Part shown: positions 1-7,132 of the stretch, in pieces
Layout of the letters: each line of letters starts with the position of its first letter
How positions within the stretch are numbered: position 1 is the stretch's first letter
Source: Lachnospiraceae oral taxon 107 str. F0167
GTDB lineage: Bacteria; Bacillota; Clostridia; Lachnospirales; Lachnospiraceae
DNA length: 49,412 bases
Assembly (NCBI GenBank): GCA_000209465.1
Contig: GL890600.1
Location: forward strand, 1-49,412
Direction of reading: 5' to 3'
Notes under the pieces: model-generated
What the model was told of the DNA's origin: nothing
Database searches by the model: none
Seen by the model: only the letters and a program-made list of their open reading frames with translations
Program-made: the position numbers and the translations under genes

Positions 1-375
1 ATTGATTCTATAACAGCTTTGAAAGGTTCAGCCCTTGGAAAAGCAATCATCTATGCAAAGAATCAACGCCCATATCTTGAGAATTATTTACTTGATGGAA
101 GATGTGCTATTTCAAATAATACTGCTGAAAATGCAATTCGTCCATTTACGGTAGGTCGTAAGAATTGGCTATTTTCAGACACCTCAAAAGGCGCGTCTGC
201 AAGTGCTATTGTTTATAGTATTGTAGAAACAGCAAAGGCAAATGGATTGAATGCCTACACATATCTGGAATATCTCCTCATGTACATGCCTGATACTGAG
301 TGGCAGTCTGATACTGATCTTTTGGAAGATTTAATGCCCTGGTCAATGGATGTGCAGGAAGAGTGTAAACTATAA
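1..375 (+). CDS. IS66-family transposase (TnpC/ORF3), C-terminal fragment
   Basis: This is the last ~124 residues of an IS66 transposase, the DDE enzyme that moves the element. The frame is open to base 1, so the gene begins upstream of the window; the TTG at 19 is an internal codon, not a start. The segment CAISNNTAENAIRP followed by VGRKNWLFSDTSKGA is the conserved IS66 block carrying the last catalytic acidic residue (E in NNTAENAIR). The end, with an acidic tail after MPW, looks natural rather than truncated, so the 3' part is intact. Whether the whole element is active cannot be judged here. Confidence 0.9.
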   Translation: MDSITALKGSALGKAIIYAKNQRPYLENYLLDGRCAISNNTAENAIRPFTVGRKNWLFSDTSKGASASAIVYSIVETAKANGLNAYTYLEYLLMYMPDTEWQSDTDLLEDLMPWSMDVQEECKL

Positions 376-378
376 CTT

Positions 379-411
379 AAAGTGCTCTTTTAATTTTGAG
401 CACTTTTATTT
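379..411 (+). terminator. Intrinsic terminator after the transposase
   Basis: Stem AAAGTGCTC (379-387) pairs perfectly with GAGCACTTT (398-406) around a 10-base AT loop and is followed by a T-rich tail. It sits 4 bases after the transposase stop and inside the IS end. Confidence 0.8.
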
Positions 412-505
412 TATATTATTATCATATGGATTTTGATGGAATACAAGGCATCATGTTATTGTGCGCTTACGTATTAAATTACATTTTATGATATCAAATT
501 ATGTA

Positions 506-534
506 TTTACATAACTATATGAAAATGGTATAAT
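506..534 (+). promoter_or_regulatory. Sigma-A-type promoter of the metK leader
   Basis: TTTACA (506-511) and a perfect TATAAT (529-534) are separated by 17 bases. The predicted start near 541 precedes the riboswitch by about 40 bases. The promoter lies just outside the IS66 end, so it belongs to the chromosome, not to the element. Confidence 0.75.
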
Positions 535-578
535 ATGATTGCAACATAATAAATTTGCCCATATGGGTATTATATATA

Positions 579-707
579 CACTTATTAAGAGTGACGGAGA
601 GTTAAGGATCTGTGATGTCACGGCAACCCCTTTTAGGAAGGTGCCAACCTGAGCGAGAAATCGAGCAATGAGTGGAAGCCTTAGTCCACCATTTGGTGGA
701 CTTTTTT
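579..707 (+). promoter_or_regulatory. SAM-I (S-box) riboswitch with terminator expression platform
   Basis: The leader carries S-box landmarks in order: CTTATTAAGAG, then GACGGAG, the CACGGCAACC block, GGTGCCAACCTG, and AATGAGTGGAAG. P1 can be drawn as CACTTATT (579-586) with AATGAGTG (667-674), with one G-T pair. It is followed by a rho-independent terminator, AGTCCACC (683-690), loop ATTT, GGTGGACT (695-702), and a T run to 707. In this class SAM binding stabilises P1 and lets the terminator form, shutting off downstream genes when SAM is plentiful. Placement directly before the SAM synthase fits feedback control. The exact antiterminator pairing was not resolved by eye. Confidence 0.92.
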
Positions 708-735
708 AGATATAAGTGTAAAAGATAGGAGAGAA

Positions 736-1920
736 ATGAAAGAGAGAAGACTTTTTACTTCAGAGTCTGTTACTGAGGGACATCCTGATAAGATGTGCGA
801 TCAGATATCAGATGCAATATTGGATGCTTATTTAAGCAAGGACCCGAATTCCAGAGTGGCTTGTGAGACAGCGACAACTACAGGAATGGTGATTGTAATG
901 GGAGAGATTTCATCAAAGGCAACTGTGGATATACAAAAAATTGTCAGAGAAACGGTCAGAGAAATCGGATATGACAGAGCAAAATACGGCTTTGACTGTG
1001 ATACTTGCAGTGTGCTTGTAGCACTGGATGAACAGTCAAGCGATATTGCAATGGGTGTTGATAAGGCTCTTGAATCAAGAGAGCATATTGATAAGGATGA
1101 TGAGGACAATGGTGCGGGAGACCAGGGACTTATGTTCGGGTATGCTACCGATGAAACAGAGGAATTTATGCCATATCCGATATATCTTGCACATAATCTG
1201 GCAAAAAGACTTACACAGGTAAGAAAGGATGGAACCTTAAATTATCTGAGACCTGACGGAAAAACTCAGGTTACTGTAGAGTATGATGAGGAGGGCAAAC
1301 CTGTAAGAATAGATACAGTGGTACTTTCCACACAGCATGATGAGGATGTGGAGCAGCAGCAGATACATACAGATATAAAGAAATATGTATTTGATGAAAT
1401 TATTCCTCAGGATATGGTGGATGAGAATACAAAGTATTTTATAAATCCTACAGGCAGATTTGTTATAGGCGGACCTCATGGAGATGCAGGACTTACAGGA
1501 AGAAAAATAATAGTTGACACTTATGGCGGCTATGCAAGACATGGCGGTGGAGCTTTTTCAGGTAAGGACAGCACTAAGGTTGACAGGTCGGCAGCATATG
1601 CAGCCAGATATGTTGCAAAAAATATTGTGGCTGCGGGACTTGCAAAAAAATGTGAGATACAGCTTTCCTATGCTATAGGTGTAGCACATCCTACTTCTAT
1701 TGCAGTTGATACATTCGGAACAGGCAAGATAAGTGATGGTGAAATAGTTGAGCTTATAAGAAAGCATTTTGATCTCAGACCTACTGCAATTATAAAAATG
1801 CTTGATCTTAGAAAACCTATATTCAAGCAGACAGCCGCATACGGTCATTTCGGAAGAGATGATTTGAATCTTCCATGGGAAAAACTTGACAAGGTGGAAG
1901 AACTTAAGAAGGCTATCTGA
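736..1920 (+). CDS. metK: S-adenosylmethionine synthase (methionine adenosyltransferase)
   Basis: It makes SAM from methionine and ATP in the cytoplasm. The 394-residue length is standard for MetK. Signature blocks are seen: [17 protein letters not shown] at the N-terminus (ATP/metal contacts), [12 protein letters not shown] (methionine loop), and [16 protein letters not shown] (P-loop-like motif). The start has a GGAGAG site 5 bases upstream, and the gene follows a SAM-I riboswitch, so expression should fall when SAM is high. Its TGA stop overlaps the ATG of the histidine kinase gene by one base, so the downstream two-component system is probably on the same riboswitch-controlled transcript. 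Confidence 0.98.
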   Translation: MKERRLFTSESVTEGHPDKMCDQISDAILDAYLSKDPNSRVACETATTTGMVIVMGEISSKATVDIQKIVRETVREIGYDRAKYGFDCDTCSVLVALDEQSSDIAMGVDKALESREHIDKDDEDNGAGDQGLMFGYATDETEEFMPYPIYLAHNLAKRLTQVRKDGTLNYLRPDGKTQVTVEYDEEGKPVRIDTVVLSTQHDEDVEQQQIHTDIKKYVFDEIIPQDMVDENTKYFINPTGRFVIGGPHGDAGLTGRKIIVDTYGGYARHGGGAFSGKDSTKVDRSAAYAARYVAKNIVAAGLAKKCEIQLSYAIGVAHPTSIAVDTFGTGKISDGEIVELIRKHFDLRPTAIIKMLDLRKPIFKQTAAYGHFGRDDLNLPWEKLDKVEELKKAI

Positions 1921-2951
1921 TGAAAATAGGCTCAGGTTTATTTTCGATATTTTGCCTGATAATAATTATACCTTCGATACTCCTTATATACAGTATGAAT
2001 TATGATACCACCGGCAATATAGGTATATGGCTTACCATTTTGGTAGCAATTATAGATATAGTGGCAATTGTGATGTGGATTTGGATTTATAAAAGAATAC
2101 TTATTCCGCTGGATAAGTTACAAATTGCCACAAAAAAGATTGCCGATGGAGATTTGGACTATAAACTGGACGAAAAAGATTTTTCGGAAATTCCTTTTTT
2201 ATATACCGATTTTGAAAGAATGAGAATAAAATTAAAGGAAGATGAAGAAGAAAAAAGACTTTCTGAGGACTCAACCAGAGAGATGGTAAGTAATATTTCG
2301 CATGATTTAAAGACACCGCTGACAGCTATAAGAGGTTATGTGGAAGGAATACTTGACGGAGTTGCCGCATCACCGCAAAAGGTACATGAGTATTTGAATA
2401 CAATATATAATAAGACTAATGATATGACAGCATTGATTGATGAATTACTTTACTATTCACAGGTGGCTGAAAGGGGGGTCAGCTATAATTTTGAAAAAAT
2501 CAATGTTAAAAATTTCTTTGATGAGTATGTAAAGGATTTGTGTTCGGAACTTGAAACAATAAAGATAAAATTAGTATATATAGTCAATGTGGGTTCTTAT
2601 ACAATGATAGATATTGACAGGGAACAGATAAAGCGTGCCTTGAATAATATAATTGCAAATGCGGTAAAATATATGGATAAGGCGAATCCGGAAATACATT
2701 TTAGAATCAGAGAGAGGGTTGATGCTATAGATATAGAAATCTCGGACAATGGCAGAGGTATAGAAGAAAAAGACCTGCCACATATTTTTGAGAGATTTTA
2801 TAGAAGTGATGTATCAAGAAACAGTAAGCCCGGAGGCAGCGGAATAGGTCTCTCGATTGTAAAAAAGGTGATAGAAAATCATGAAGGAAACATTGTTGCC
2901 ATGTCAAAGCCCGGCATTGGAACCGATATATGCATAGAGTTAAAGAAGTAG
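1920..2951 (+). CDS. Membrane sensor histidine kinase (HAMP-HisKA-HATPase_c)
   Basis: This is a membrane-bound sensor kinase of the PhoR/EnvZ type, 343 residues. Two hydrophobic helices at about residues 7-25 and 35-57 flank only ~10 residues of outside loop, so it has no real extracellular sensor domain. A HAMP-like linker follows (~58-115). The H-box SNISHDLKTPLTAIRGYVEG puts the phospho-accepting histidine at residue 128. N-box (NNIIANAVKY), G1 (DNGRGI), F (FERFYR) and G2 (GGSGIGLSI) motifs are intact. The ATG overlaps the metK stop by one base, implying translational coupling. The response regulator follows 10 bases later. The tiny loop suggests intramembrane sensing, as in BceS/LiaS-like kinases; the signal is unknown. 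Confidence 0.95.
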   Translation: MKIGSGLFSIFCLIIIIPSILLIYSMNYDTTGNIGIWLTILVAIIDIVAIVMWIWIYKRILIPLDKLQIATKKIADGDLDYKLDEKDFSEIPFLYTDFERMRIKLKEDEEEKRLSEDSTREMVSNISHDLKTPLTAIRGYVEGILDGVAASPQKVHEYLNTIYNKTNDMTALIDELLYYSQVAERGVSYNFEKINVKNFFDEYVKDLCSELETIKIKLVYIVNVGSYTMIDIDREQIKRALNNIIANAVKYMDKANPEIHFRIRERVDAIDIEISDNGRGIEEKDLPHIFERFYRSDVSRNSKPGGSGIGLSIVKKVIENHEGNIVAMSKPGIGTDICIELKK

Positions 2952-2961
2952 GAGATATAAA

Positions 2962-3651
2962 ATGGGCAAAGTTCTTATAATAGAAGATGAAGTAAGCATA
3001 GCCGAGCTGGAAAGAGATTATTTGGAGATATCCGGCTTTGAGGTTGATATTTCAACTAATGGTAAAGAAGGACTTGAAAGAGCATTGAGTGAAGATTATG
3101 AGCTTTTACTATTGGATTTAATGTTGCCCGGAATGGATGGATATGAGATATGCAAGCAGGTAAGAGCTGTAAAAGAAATTCCTATCATTATGGTCAGTGC
3201 AAAAAAGAATGATATCGATAAGATAAGAGGTCTGGGGTTGGGTGCGGATGATTATATGACCAAGCCGTTTTCACCAAGTGAGCTTGTAGCCAGAGTAAAG
3301 GCTCATATCGGAAGATATGACAGGCTTGCCGGAGTTGCGGCATCAGACAAGGATATTATTGAAATAAGGGATTTAAAGATAGATGCCGGTTCCAGAAGAG
3401 TATGGGGATACGGCAATGAAAAGACATTGACTGCAAAGGAATTTGATATACTGTATTTTCTTGCAAAACATCCAAACAAGGTATATTCAAAGGAAGATTT
3501 ATTTAAGGAGGTATGGGGGCTGGAATCAATGGGAGATATCTCAACAGTTACCGTACATATCAAAAATATAAGAGAAAAAATAGAACTTGACAGTTCAAAA
3601 CCTCAATTTATAGAAACTATCTGGGGTGTAGGATATAGGTTAAGAGGCTAA
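2962..3651 (+). CDS. OmpR/PhoB-family response regulator
   Basis: This 229-residue DNA-binding regulator is partner to the kinase just upstream. The receiver domain (1-~120) has the acidic pair IEDE, the phospho-acceptor Asp52 in LLLLDLMLPG, the Ser/Thr of MVSAK, and the conserved lysine of TKPF. The C-terminal winged helix (~130-229) ends with the typical VTVHIKNIREKIE...IWGVGYRL block. It starts with an AGGAGAT site and sits last in the unit, followed by a strong terminator. The target genes are not evident; the window gives no obvious binding site. Confidence 0.96.
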   Translation: MGKVLIIEDEVSIAELERDYLEISGFEVDISTNGKEGLERALSEDYELLLLDLMLPGMDGYEICKQVRAVKEIPIIMVSAKKNDIDKIRGLGLGADDYMTKPFSPSELVARVKAHIGRYDRLAGVAASDKDIIEIRDLKIDAGSRRVWGYGNEKTLTAKEFDILYFLAKHPNKVYSKEDLFKEVWGLESMGDISTVTVHIKNIREKIELDSSKPQFIETIWGVGYRLRG

Positions 3652-3653
3652 GA

Positions 3654-3682
3654 AACAGGGCTTATTGAGCCCTGTTTTTATG
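3654..3682. terminator. Bidirectional terminator between response regulator and azlD
   Basis: AACAGGGCT (3654-3662) pairs perfectly with AGCCCTGTT (3668-3676) around TATTG, with a T run on the + side. It lies between convergent genes whose stops are within 5 bases of the hairpin, so it can serve both, more strongly the + strand. Confidence 0.85.
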
Positions 3683-3980
3683 CAATAAAATATTCAATAA
3701 CAAACACAAGGATACAGCATAAAAGAGCGACTTTAAAAAGATTTGCGCCACACCATGCGGCAACTATACCTGCAATAAAGCTTATCATTGCGGCTGTCTT
3801 TGACATTGTGGCATTTAATATAGCAGGGAAGGTCATTACAGATAGAGTCACATATGGAACATAATATAAAAATGATCTTATAAAAATGTTTTTTATCCTT
3901 TTTCTTATAATTGTAAGAGGTAAGACTCTTATCATATAGGTTACTGTAAACATTATAAAAATATAAATCCATTTATTCAT
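3678..3980 (-). CDS. azlD: AzlD family branched-chain amino acid transport subunit
   Basis: This is the small subunit of the AzlCD-type exporter for branched-chain amino acids or their analogues. The 100 residues are almost all hydrophobic with four predicted membrane segments. The block VTYMIRVLPL...RSFLYYVPYVTLSVMTFPAIL is typical of AzlD (Pfam PF05437). Its start overlaps the end of azlC by 8 bases, showing translational coupling and a two-gene minus-strand operon. AzlD alone is not known to transport; it works with AzlC. Confidence 0.9.
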   Translation of the reverse strand: MNKWIYIFIMFTVTYMIRVLPLTIIRKRIKNIFIRSFLYYVPYVTLSVMTFPAILNATMSKTAAMISFIAGIVAAWCGANLFKVALLCCILVFVIEYFIA

Positions 3981-4695
3981 CGGCTACTCCGTTCTTTAAA
4001 GGAAAGAATATTGCTCCCAAAGCAGATATTATAACAGTTAAAAGTATTGTCTTTATTCCCTCCGATATATGGAAAAAATCAAAGGAGAATATATAGCTGA
4101 GTGCAAAGCTTATAATGACAAGCGAAAGTATTATCCTATCTGATTTTGCGGCAGGAACTATTATAGCAATAAACATACCGTAAAGTGCCACACTGAATGC
4201 CGAGACCAATCGAATCGGCAATACATTACCTGCTATGGCGCCAAAGAAGGTACCAAAAGACCATGCAGGTGAGGCAACAAGCATTACTCCGAATGTGTAG
4301 TATGGATTTATATCGCCCGGTCTTGCAATGGATACGGCAAAAACCTCGTCAGTCAGCATATGTGCAATGATAAATATATGGTGAAGCGGGGTGTCTTTTT
4401 TTATTCTCTGACTCATTGCAATGCTCATTAAAAGATATCTCGCATTGGCTATAAATGTAATAACGGCTATCTCTATATATGATGAAGATATGGCAATCAT
4501 TGAAAAGCCGGCGTATTCTCCTGCTGATGCATTGTTTAAAAAACTTGCAACAAGACCTTGAAACGGTGATAATCCTGATTTTGTAGCCATTATACCAAGT
4601 GAAAAAGATACTGCAAAATACCCCATTGCAATAGGTATTCCGTCTGTTATTCCAAGAAAGAAAATATTTTTATTTTTGCTAAACTTGTATTCCAT
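3973..4695 (-). CDS. azlC: AzlC family branched-chain amino acid exporter
   Basis: This is the large subunit of the exporter, about 240 residues with several membrane helices. The GITDGIPIAMGYFAVSFSLG start, the ASAGEYAGF segment and ARYLLMSIAMSQR are family hallmarks (Pfam PF03591). I place the start at the ATG at 4695 because GAAGG lies 6 bases upstream; the TTG at 4701 would sit on top of that site. It is transcribed away from the 4696-5038 spacer and co-transcribed with azlD. No regulator gene (azlB/Lrp) is adjacent. Confidence 0.93.
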   Translation of the reverse strand: MEYKFSKNKNIFFLGITDGIPIAMGYFAVSFSLGIMATKSGLSPFQGLVASFLNNASAGEYAGFSMIAISSSYIEIAVITFIANARYLLMSIAMSQRIKKDTPLHHIFIIAHMLTDEVFAVSIARPGDINPYYTFGVMLVASPAWSFGTFFGAIAGNVLPIRLVSAFSVALYGMFIAIIVPAAKSDRIILSLVIISFALSYIFSFDFFHISEGIKTILLTVIISALGAIFFPLKNGVADE

Positions 4696-5038
4696 AAACA
4701 ACCTTCTAAAAAATGATGTTTCTATTGTACTACAAAAAATAAATTGTTGGACAAAAATTTTAAACAGGTAAGAAATATAAATTTAAAAACATAAAGAGGT
4801 AATACCTTGAAAAACTGTCAAATTATCCTATAACAGTTTATCAAGGCTAAAAGCTTGCATTGTCTTTATATCAAAAAAGTGTTATTATTAAGTATCTTAG
4901 ATATGTTATGAATAAAATATGGCAGATTTAGGAAGTATTAGAATTTTATAAAACTACGAAAAATATGTATTCTTTCATAGTTAGGGTGGCTAAGCCACAT
5001 ATAAAGTCTGCGGACGATAAAAATGATTGGAGGGTCAT
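4696..5038. other. Divergent AT-rich spacer between azlC and the Asp23 gene
   Basis: This 343-base spacer must hold promoters for both azlCD (minus) and the plus-strand housekeeping run. No coding frame stands out. It contains a near-perfect inverted repeat, CCTTGAAAAACTGT (4805-4818) with ACAGTTTATCAAGG (4833-4846), one mismatch, and a short hairpin GTGGC-TAA-GCCAC at 4986-4998. No convincing TTGACA/TATAAT pair was found for either direction. Confidence 0.5.
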
Positions 5039-5398
5039 ATGAACAAAGGTCAAATCAATACAAATCTCGGTCAAATAAGTATAAATCCGGATGTGATAGC
5101 ATTCTATGTCGGAATGCAGGCAGTTGAATGTTTCGGTATAGTGGGTATGGCGGCAGTTTCTGTGACAGATGGAATCTCAAGGCTTTTGAAGAGAGAAAGT
5201 CTGACAAAGGGTATCAGTGTAAAAATAGAGGATAATAAGTTGCTATTGGATTTCCATATCATAGTTGCGTATGGACTGAGTATCAGTGCGGTAACTCAAA
5301 ATTTGATAGATACTATTAAATACAAGGCGGAGAATTTTACCGGAATGGAAGTAAAGAAAATAAATATATTCGTAGAAGGTGTACGAATAATAGACTAA
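5039..5398 (+). CDS. Asp23/Gls24 family envelope stress protein (YloU-like)
   Basis: This is a small (119-residue) cytoplasmic protein of the Asp23/DUF322 family. Members form membrane-associated complexes and respond to cell-envelope stress. The family core is visible: INPDVIAFYVGMQAVECFGIVGMA near the start, then SVKIEDNKLLLDFHIIVAYGLSI. The start is the ATG at 5039, preceded by GGAGGG at 5029-5034; the in-frame TTG at 5027 overlaps that site and is unlikely. It is followed 12 bases later by fakA, the same order (yloU-yloV-recG) as in Bacillus and many clostridia, so the role is inferred from family and synteny. Confidence 0.92.
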   Translation: MNKGQINTNLGQISINPDVIAFYVGMQAVECFGIVGMAAVSVTDGISRLLKRESLTKGISVKIEDNKLLLDFHIIVAYGLSISAVTQNLIDTIKYKAENFTGMEVKKINIFVEGVRIID

Positions 5399-5410
5399 GG
5401 AGGATTTTTT

Positions 5411-7063
5411 GTGAATCTAGAGCAGATTGATGCACAATCACTAAAGAGTGCTTTTATAACCGGAGCCAAAAGTTTGGAAGCTAAAAAGGAATGGATAAAT
5501 GAACTTAATGTATTCCCTGTTCCTGACGGTGACACCGGTACAAATATGACAATGACTATAATGTCGGCAGCCAAGAGTCTGGCAGCTGAGGAAAGTGATG
5601 ATATTGCAACTTTATGTAAGGCTATAGCACAGGGCTCACTTCGAGGTGCCAGAGGAAACTCGGGTGTTATATTGTCACAGCTTTTTAGAGGAGCTGCAAA
5701 GATTTTAAAAGAAGCGGCGGTTATAGATGTTTTTGAGATTGCCCTAGCTTTTGATAATGCAAGTGAGACGGCATATAAGGCTGTAATGAAACCTAAAGAA
5801 GGTACAATACTTACAGTAGCAAGAGCAATGGGAGAAAAGGCTCTGGAAATACATGATGAATATGATGATATCATTTCATTTTTAGAGGCTGTACTTGCAT
5901 ATGGTGATGAGACATTACAAAAAACACCTGAAATGTTGCCTGTACTTAAGAAAGCCGGGGTTGTAGACTCGGGCGGTCAGGGACTTATGGTTATTTTGCA
6001 TGGTATTCTTGAAGGACTTAAGGGCAATGTGATAGAACTTGGAGATGTGGTACTCTCCACCAAGTCATCCTCTGCAAACGGTGCCGCAAGGGAGGATATT
6101 GATACAGCGGATATCAAGTTCGGGTATTGTACTGAATTTATTGTAAACCTTAATAAGGAGTTTACAGATAAGGATGAGGAAGAGTTTAAAGAGTTTTTAA
6201 CTTCAATAGGCGATTCACTTGTATGTGTAGCCGATGATGAAGTTGTAAAGATTCATGTACATACAAATGATCCCGGGCTTGCAATACAAAGAGGATTAAG
6301 CTTTGGAGAGCTTACAAATCTAAAGATTGACAATATGCGTGAAGAGCATAGAGAAAGAGTTATAAAGGGTGTGGACCAAATCCTTGAATCCCAAAATCAG
6401 AAAAAGAAAATGGGAGTTATAAGTGTGAGTGCGGGAAGCGGACTTACCTCCATTTTTAAAGATATCGGTGTGGATGTAGTGGTGGAAGGCGGTCAGACCA
6501 TGAATCCGAGTACCGAGGATATATTAAATGCTGTTGAGCACTTAAATGCCGAGACCATATATATCCTGCCGAATAATAAAAATATTATACTGGCAGCGGA
6601 ACAGGCATCAAAGATTGTAGAGAATAAAAAAGTGGTAGTAATACCTACAAAGACCATCCCTCAGGGAATTACCGCAATGATAAGCCTTTCTGAGGAGAGA
6701 AGTGCAGAAGAAAATGTGGAAAATGCCATAGAAGAGATAGCAAATGTAAAAACTGCACAGATTACCTATGCTGTAAGAAATACAACTATTGATGATGTGG
6801 AGATACATGAAAATGATGTTATGGCATTGGGAGACAATGGAATAATAGGAGTGGATAAGAGCATCGACTCGGCTGTAGAGAAGGCATTAAACAGTATGAT
6901 TGACGATACAAGTGAGCTTGTATGCCTTTACTATGGTGATGAAGTAAATGAAGACGATGCCACAAGATTATGTGATGAATTATCAGCTAAATATAAGAAT
7001 GTAGAATTTGAGCTGCATAACGGCGGACAGCCGGTATATTATTATTTCATATCTGTAGAATAA
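5411..7063 (+). CDS. fakA: Fatty acid kinase catalytic subunit FakA (DAK-domain protein, YloV)
   Basis: FakA phosphorylates fatty acids bound to a FakB/DegV partner, feeding exogenous fatty acids into phospholipid synthesis. The 550 residues show the DhaL/DAK2 ATP domain at the N-terminus (FPVPDGDTGTNMTMT with the Mg-binding aspartates, then GARGNSGVILSQLFRG), the FakA middle domain (TKFGYCTEF-like block with VKIHVHTNDPG), and a C-terminal DegV-like region. The start is GTG at 5411 with AGGAGG 7 bases upstream. No fakB is in the window. An unusually long hairpin follows in the 69-base gap before recG. Confidence 0.95.
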   Translation: MNLEQIDAQSLKSAFITGAKSLEAKKEWINELNVFPVPDGDTGTNMTMTIMSAAKSLAAEESDDIATLCKAIAQGSLRGARGNSGVILSQLFRGAAKILKEAAVIDVFEIALAFDNASETAYKAVMKPKEGTILTVARAMGEKALEIHDEYDDIISFLEAVLAYGDETLQKTPEMLPVLKKAGVVDSGGQGLMVILHGILEGLKGNVIELGDVVLSTKSSSANGAAREDIDTADIKFGYCTEFIVNLNKEFTDKDEEEFKEFLTSIGDSLVCVADDEVVKIHVHTNDPGLAIQRGLSFGELTNLKIDNMREEHRERVIKGVDQILESQNQKKKMGVISVSAGSGLTSIFKDIGVDVVVEGGQTMNPSTEDILNAVEHLNAETIYILPNNKNIILAAEQASKIVENKKVVVIPTKTIPQGITAMISLSEERSAEENVENAIEEIANVKTAQITYAVRNTTIDDVEIHENDVMALGDNGIIGVDKSIDSAVEKALNSMIDDTSELVCLYYGDEVNEDDATRLCDELSAKYKNVEFELHNGGQPVYYYFISVE

Positions 7064-7073
7064 GTAATTTTAT

Positions 7074-7110
7074 AACTAGGTCATCAAATCATTGATTTGA
7101 TGACCTAGTT
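7074..7110. repeat. 17-bp perfect inverted repeat between fakA and recG
   Basis: AACTAGGTCATCAAATC (7074-7090) and its exact reverse complement (7094-7110) are separated by only ATT; one more T-A pair extends the stem. It resembles a terminator stem but lacks a T run on either side (AAAAC follows on the + strand). It could be an RNA-processing or stability hairpin, or a DNA site. Confidence 0.9.
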
Positions 7111-7132
7111 AAAACTTTGTCAGGAGGTAGAT

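Larger units (their letters stand above)
1..470 (+). mobile_element. IS66-family insertion sequence, right end (partial)
   Basis: The window opens inside an IS66-type element. The C-terminal part of its transposase is followed by a terminator, and the segment ends with GCGCTTAC at 463-470, which read inward is GTAAGCGC, the typical start of IS66 terminal inverted repeats. IS66 elements usually make 8-bp target duplications, so the bases just after 470 (GTATTAAA, 471-478) are the predicted copy. The left end lies outside the window, so neither the duplication nor the element length can be confirmed. Confidence 0.7.

Noticed and set aside
5395-5874. Minus-strand frame of 159 codons opposite the fakA start
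   Set aside because: The plus strand encodes the conserved DAK nucleotide site here; the minus product has no recognisable motif or ribosome site.
7074-7110. fakA-recG hairpin as an ordinary intrinsic terminator
   Set aside because: There is no T run after the stem on either strand, and recG lacks an obvious promoter of its own in the 22 bases left.
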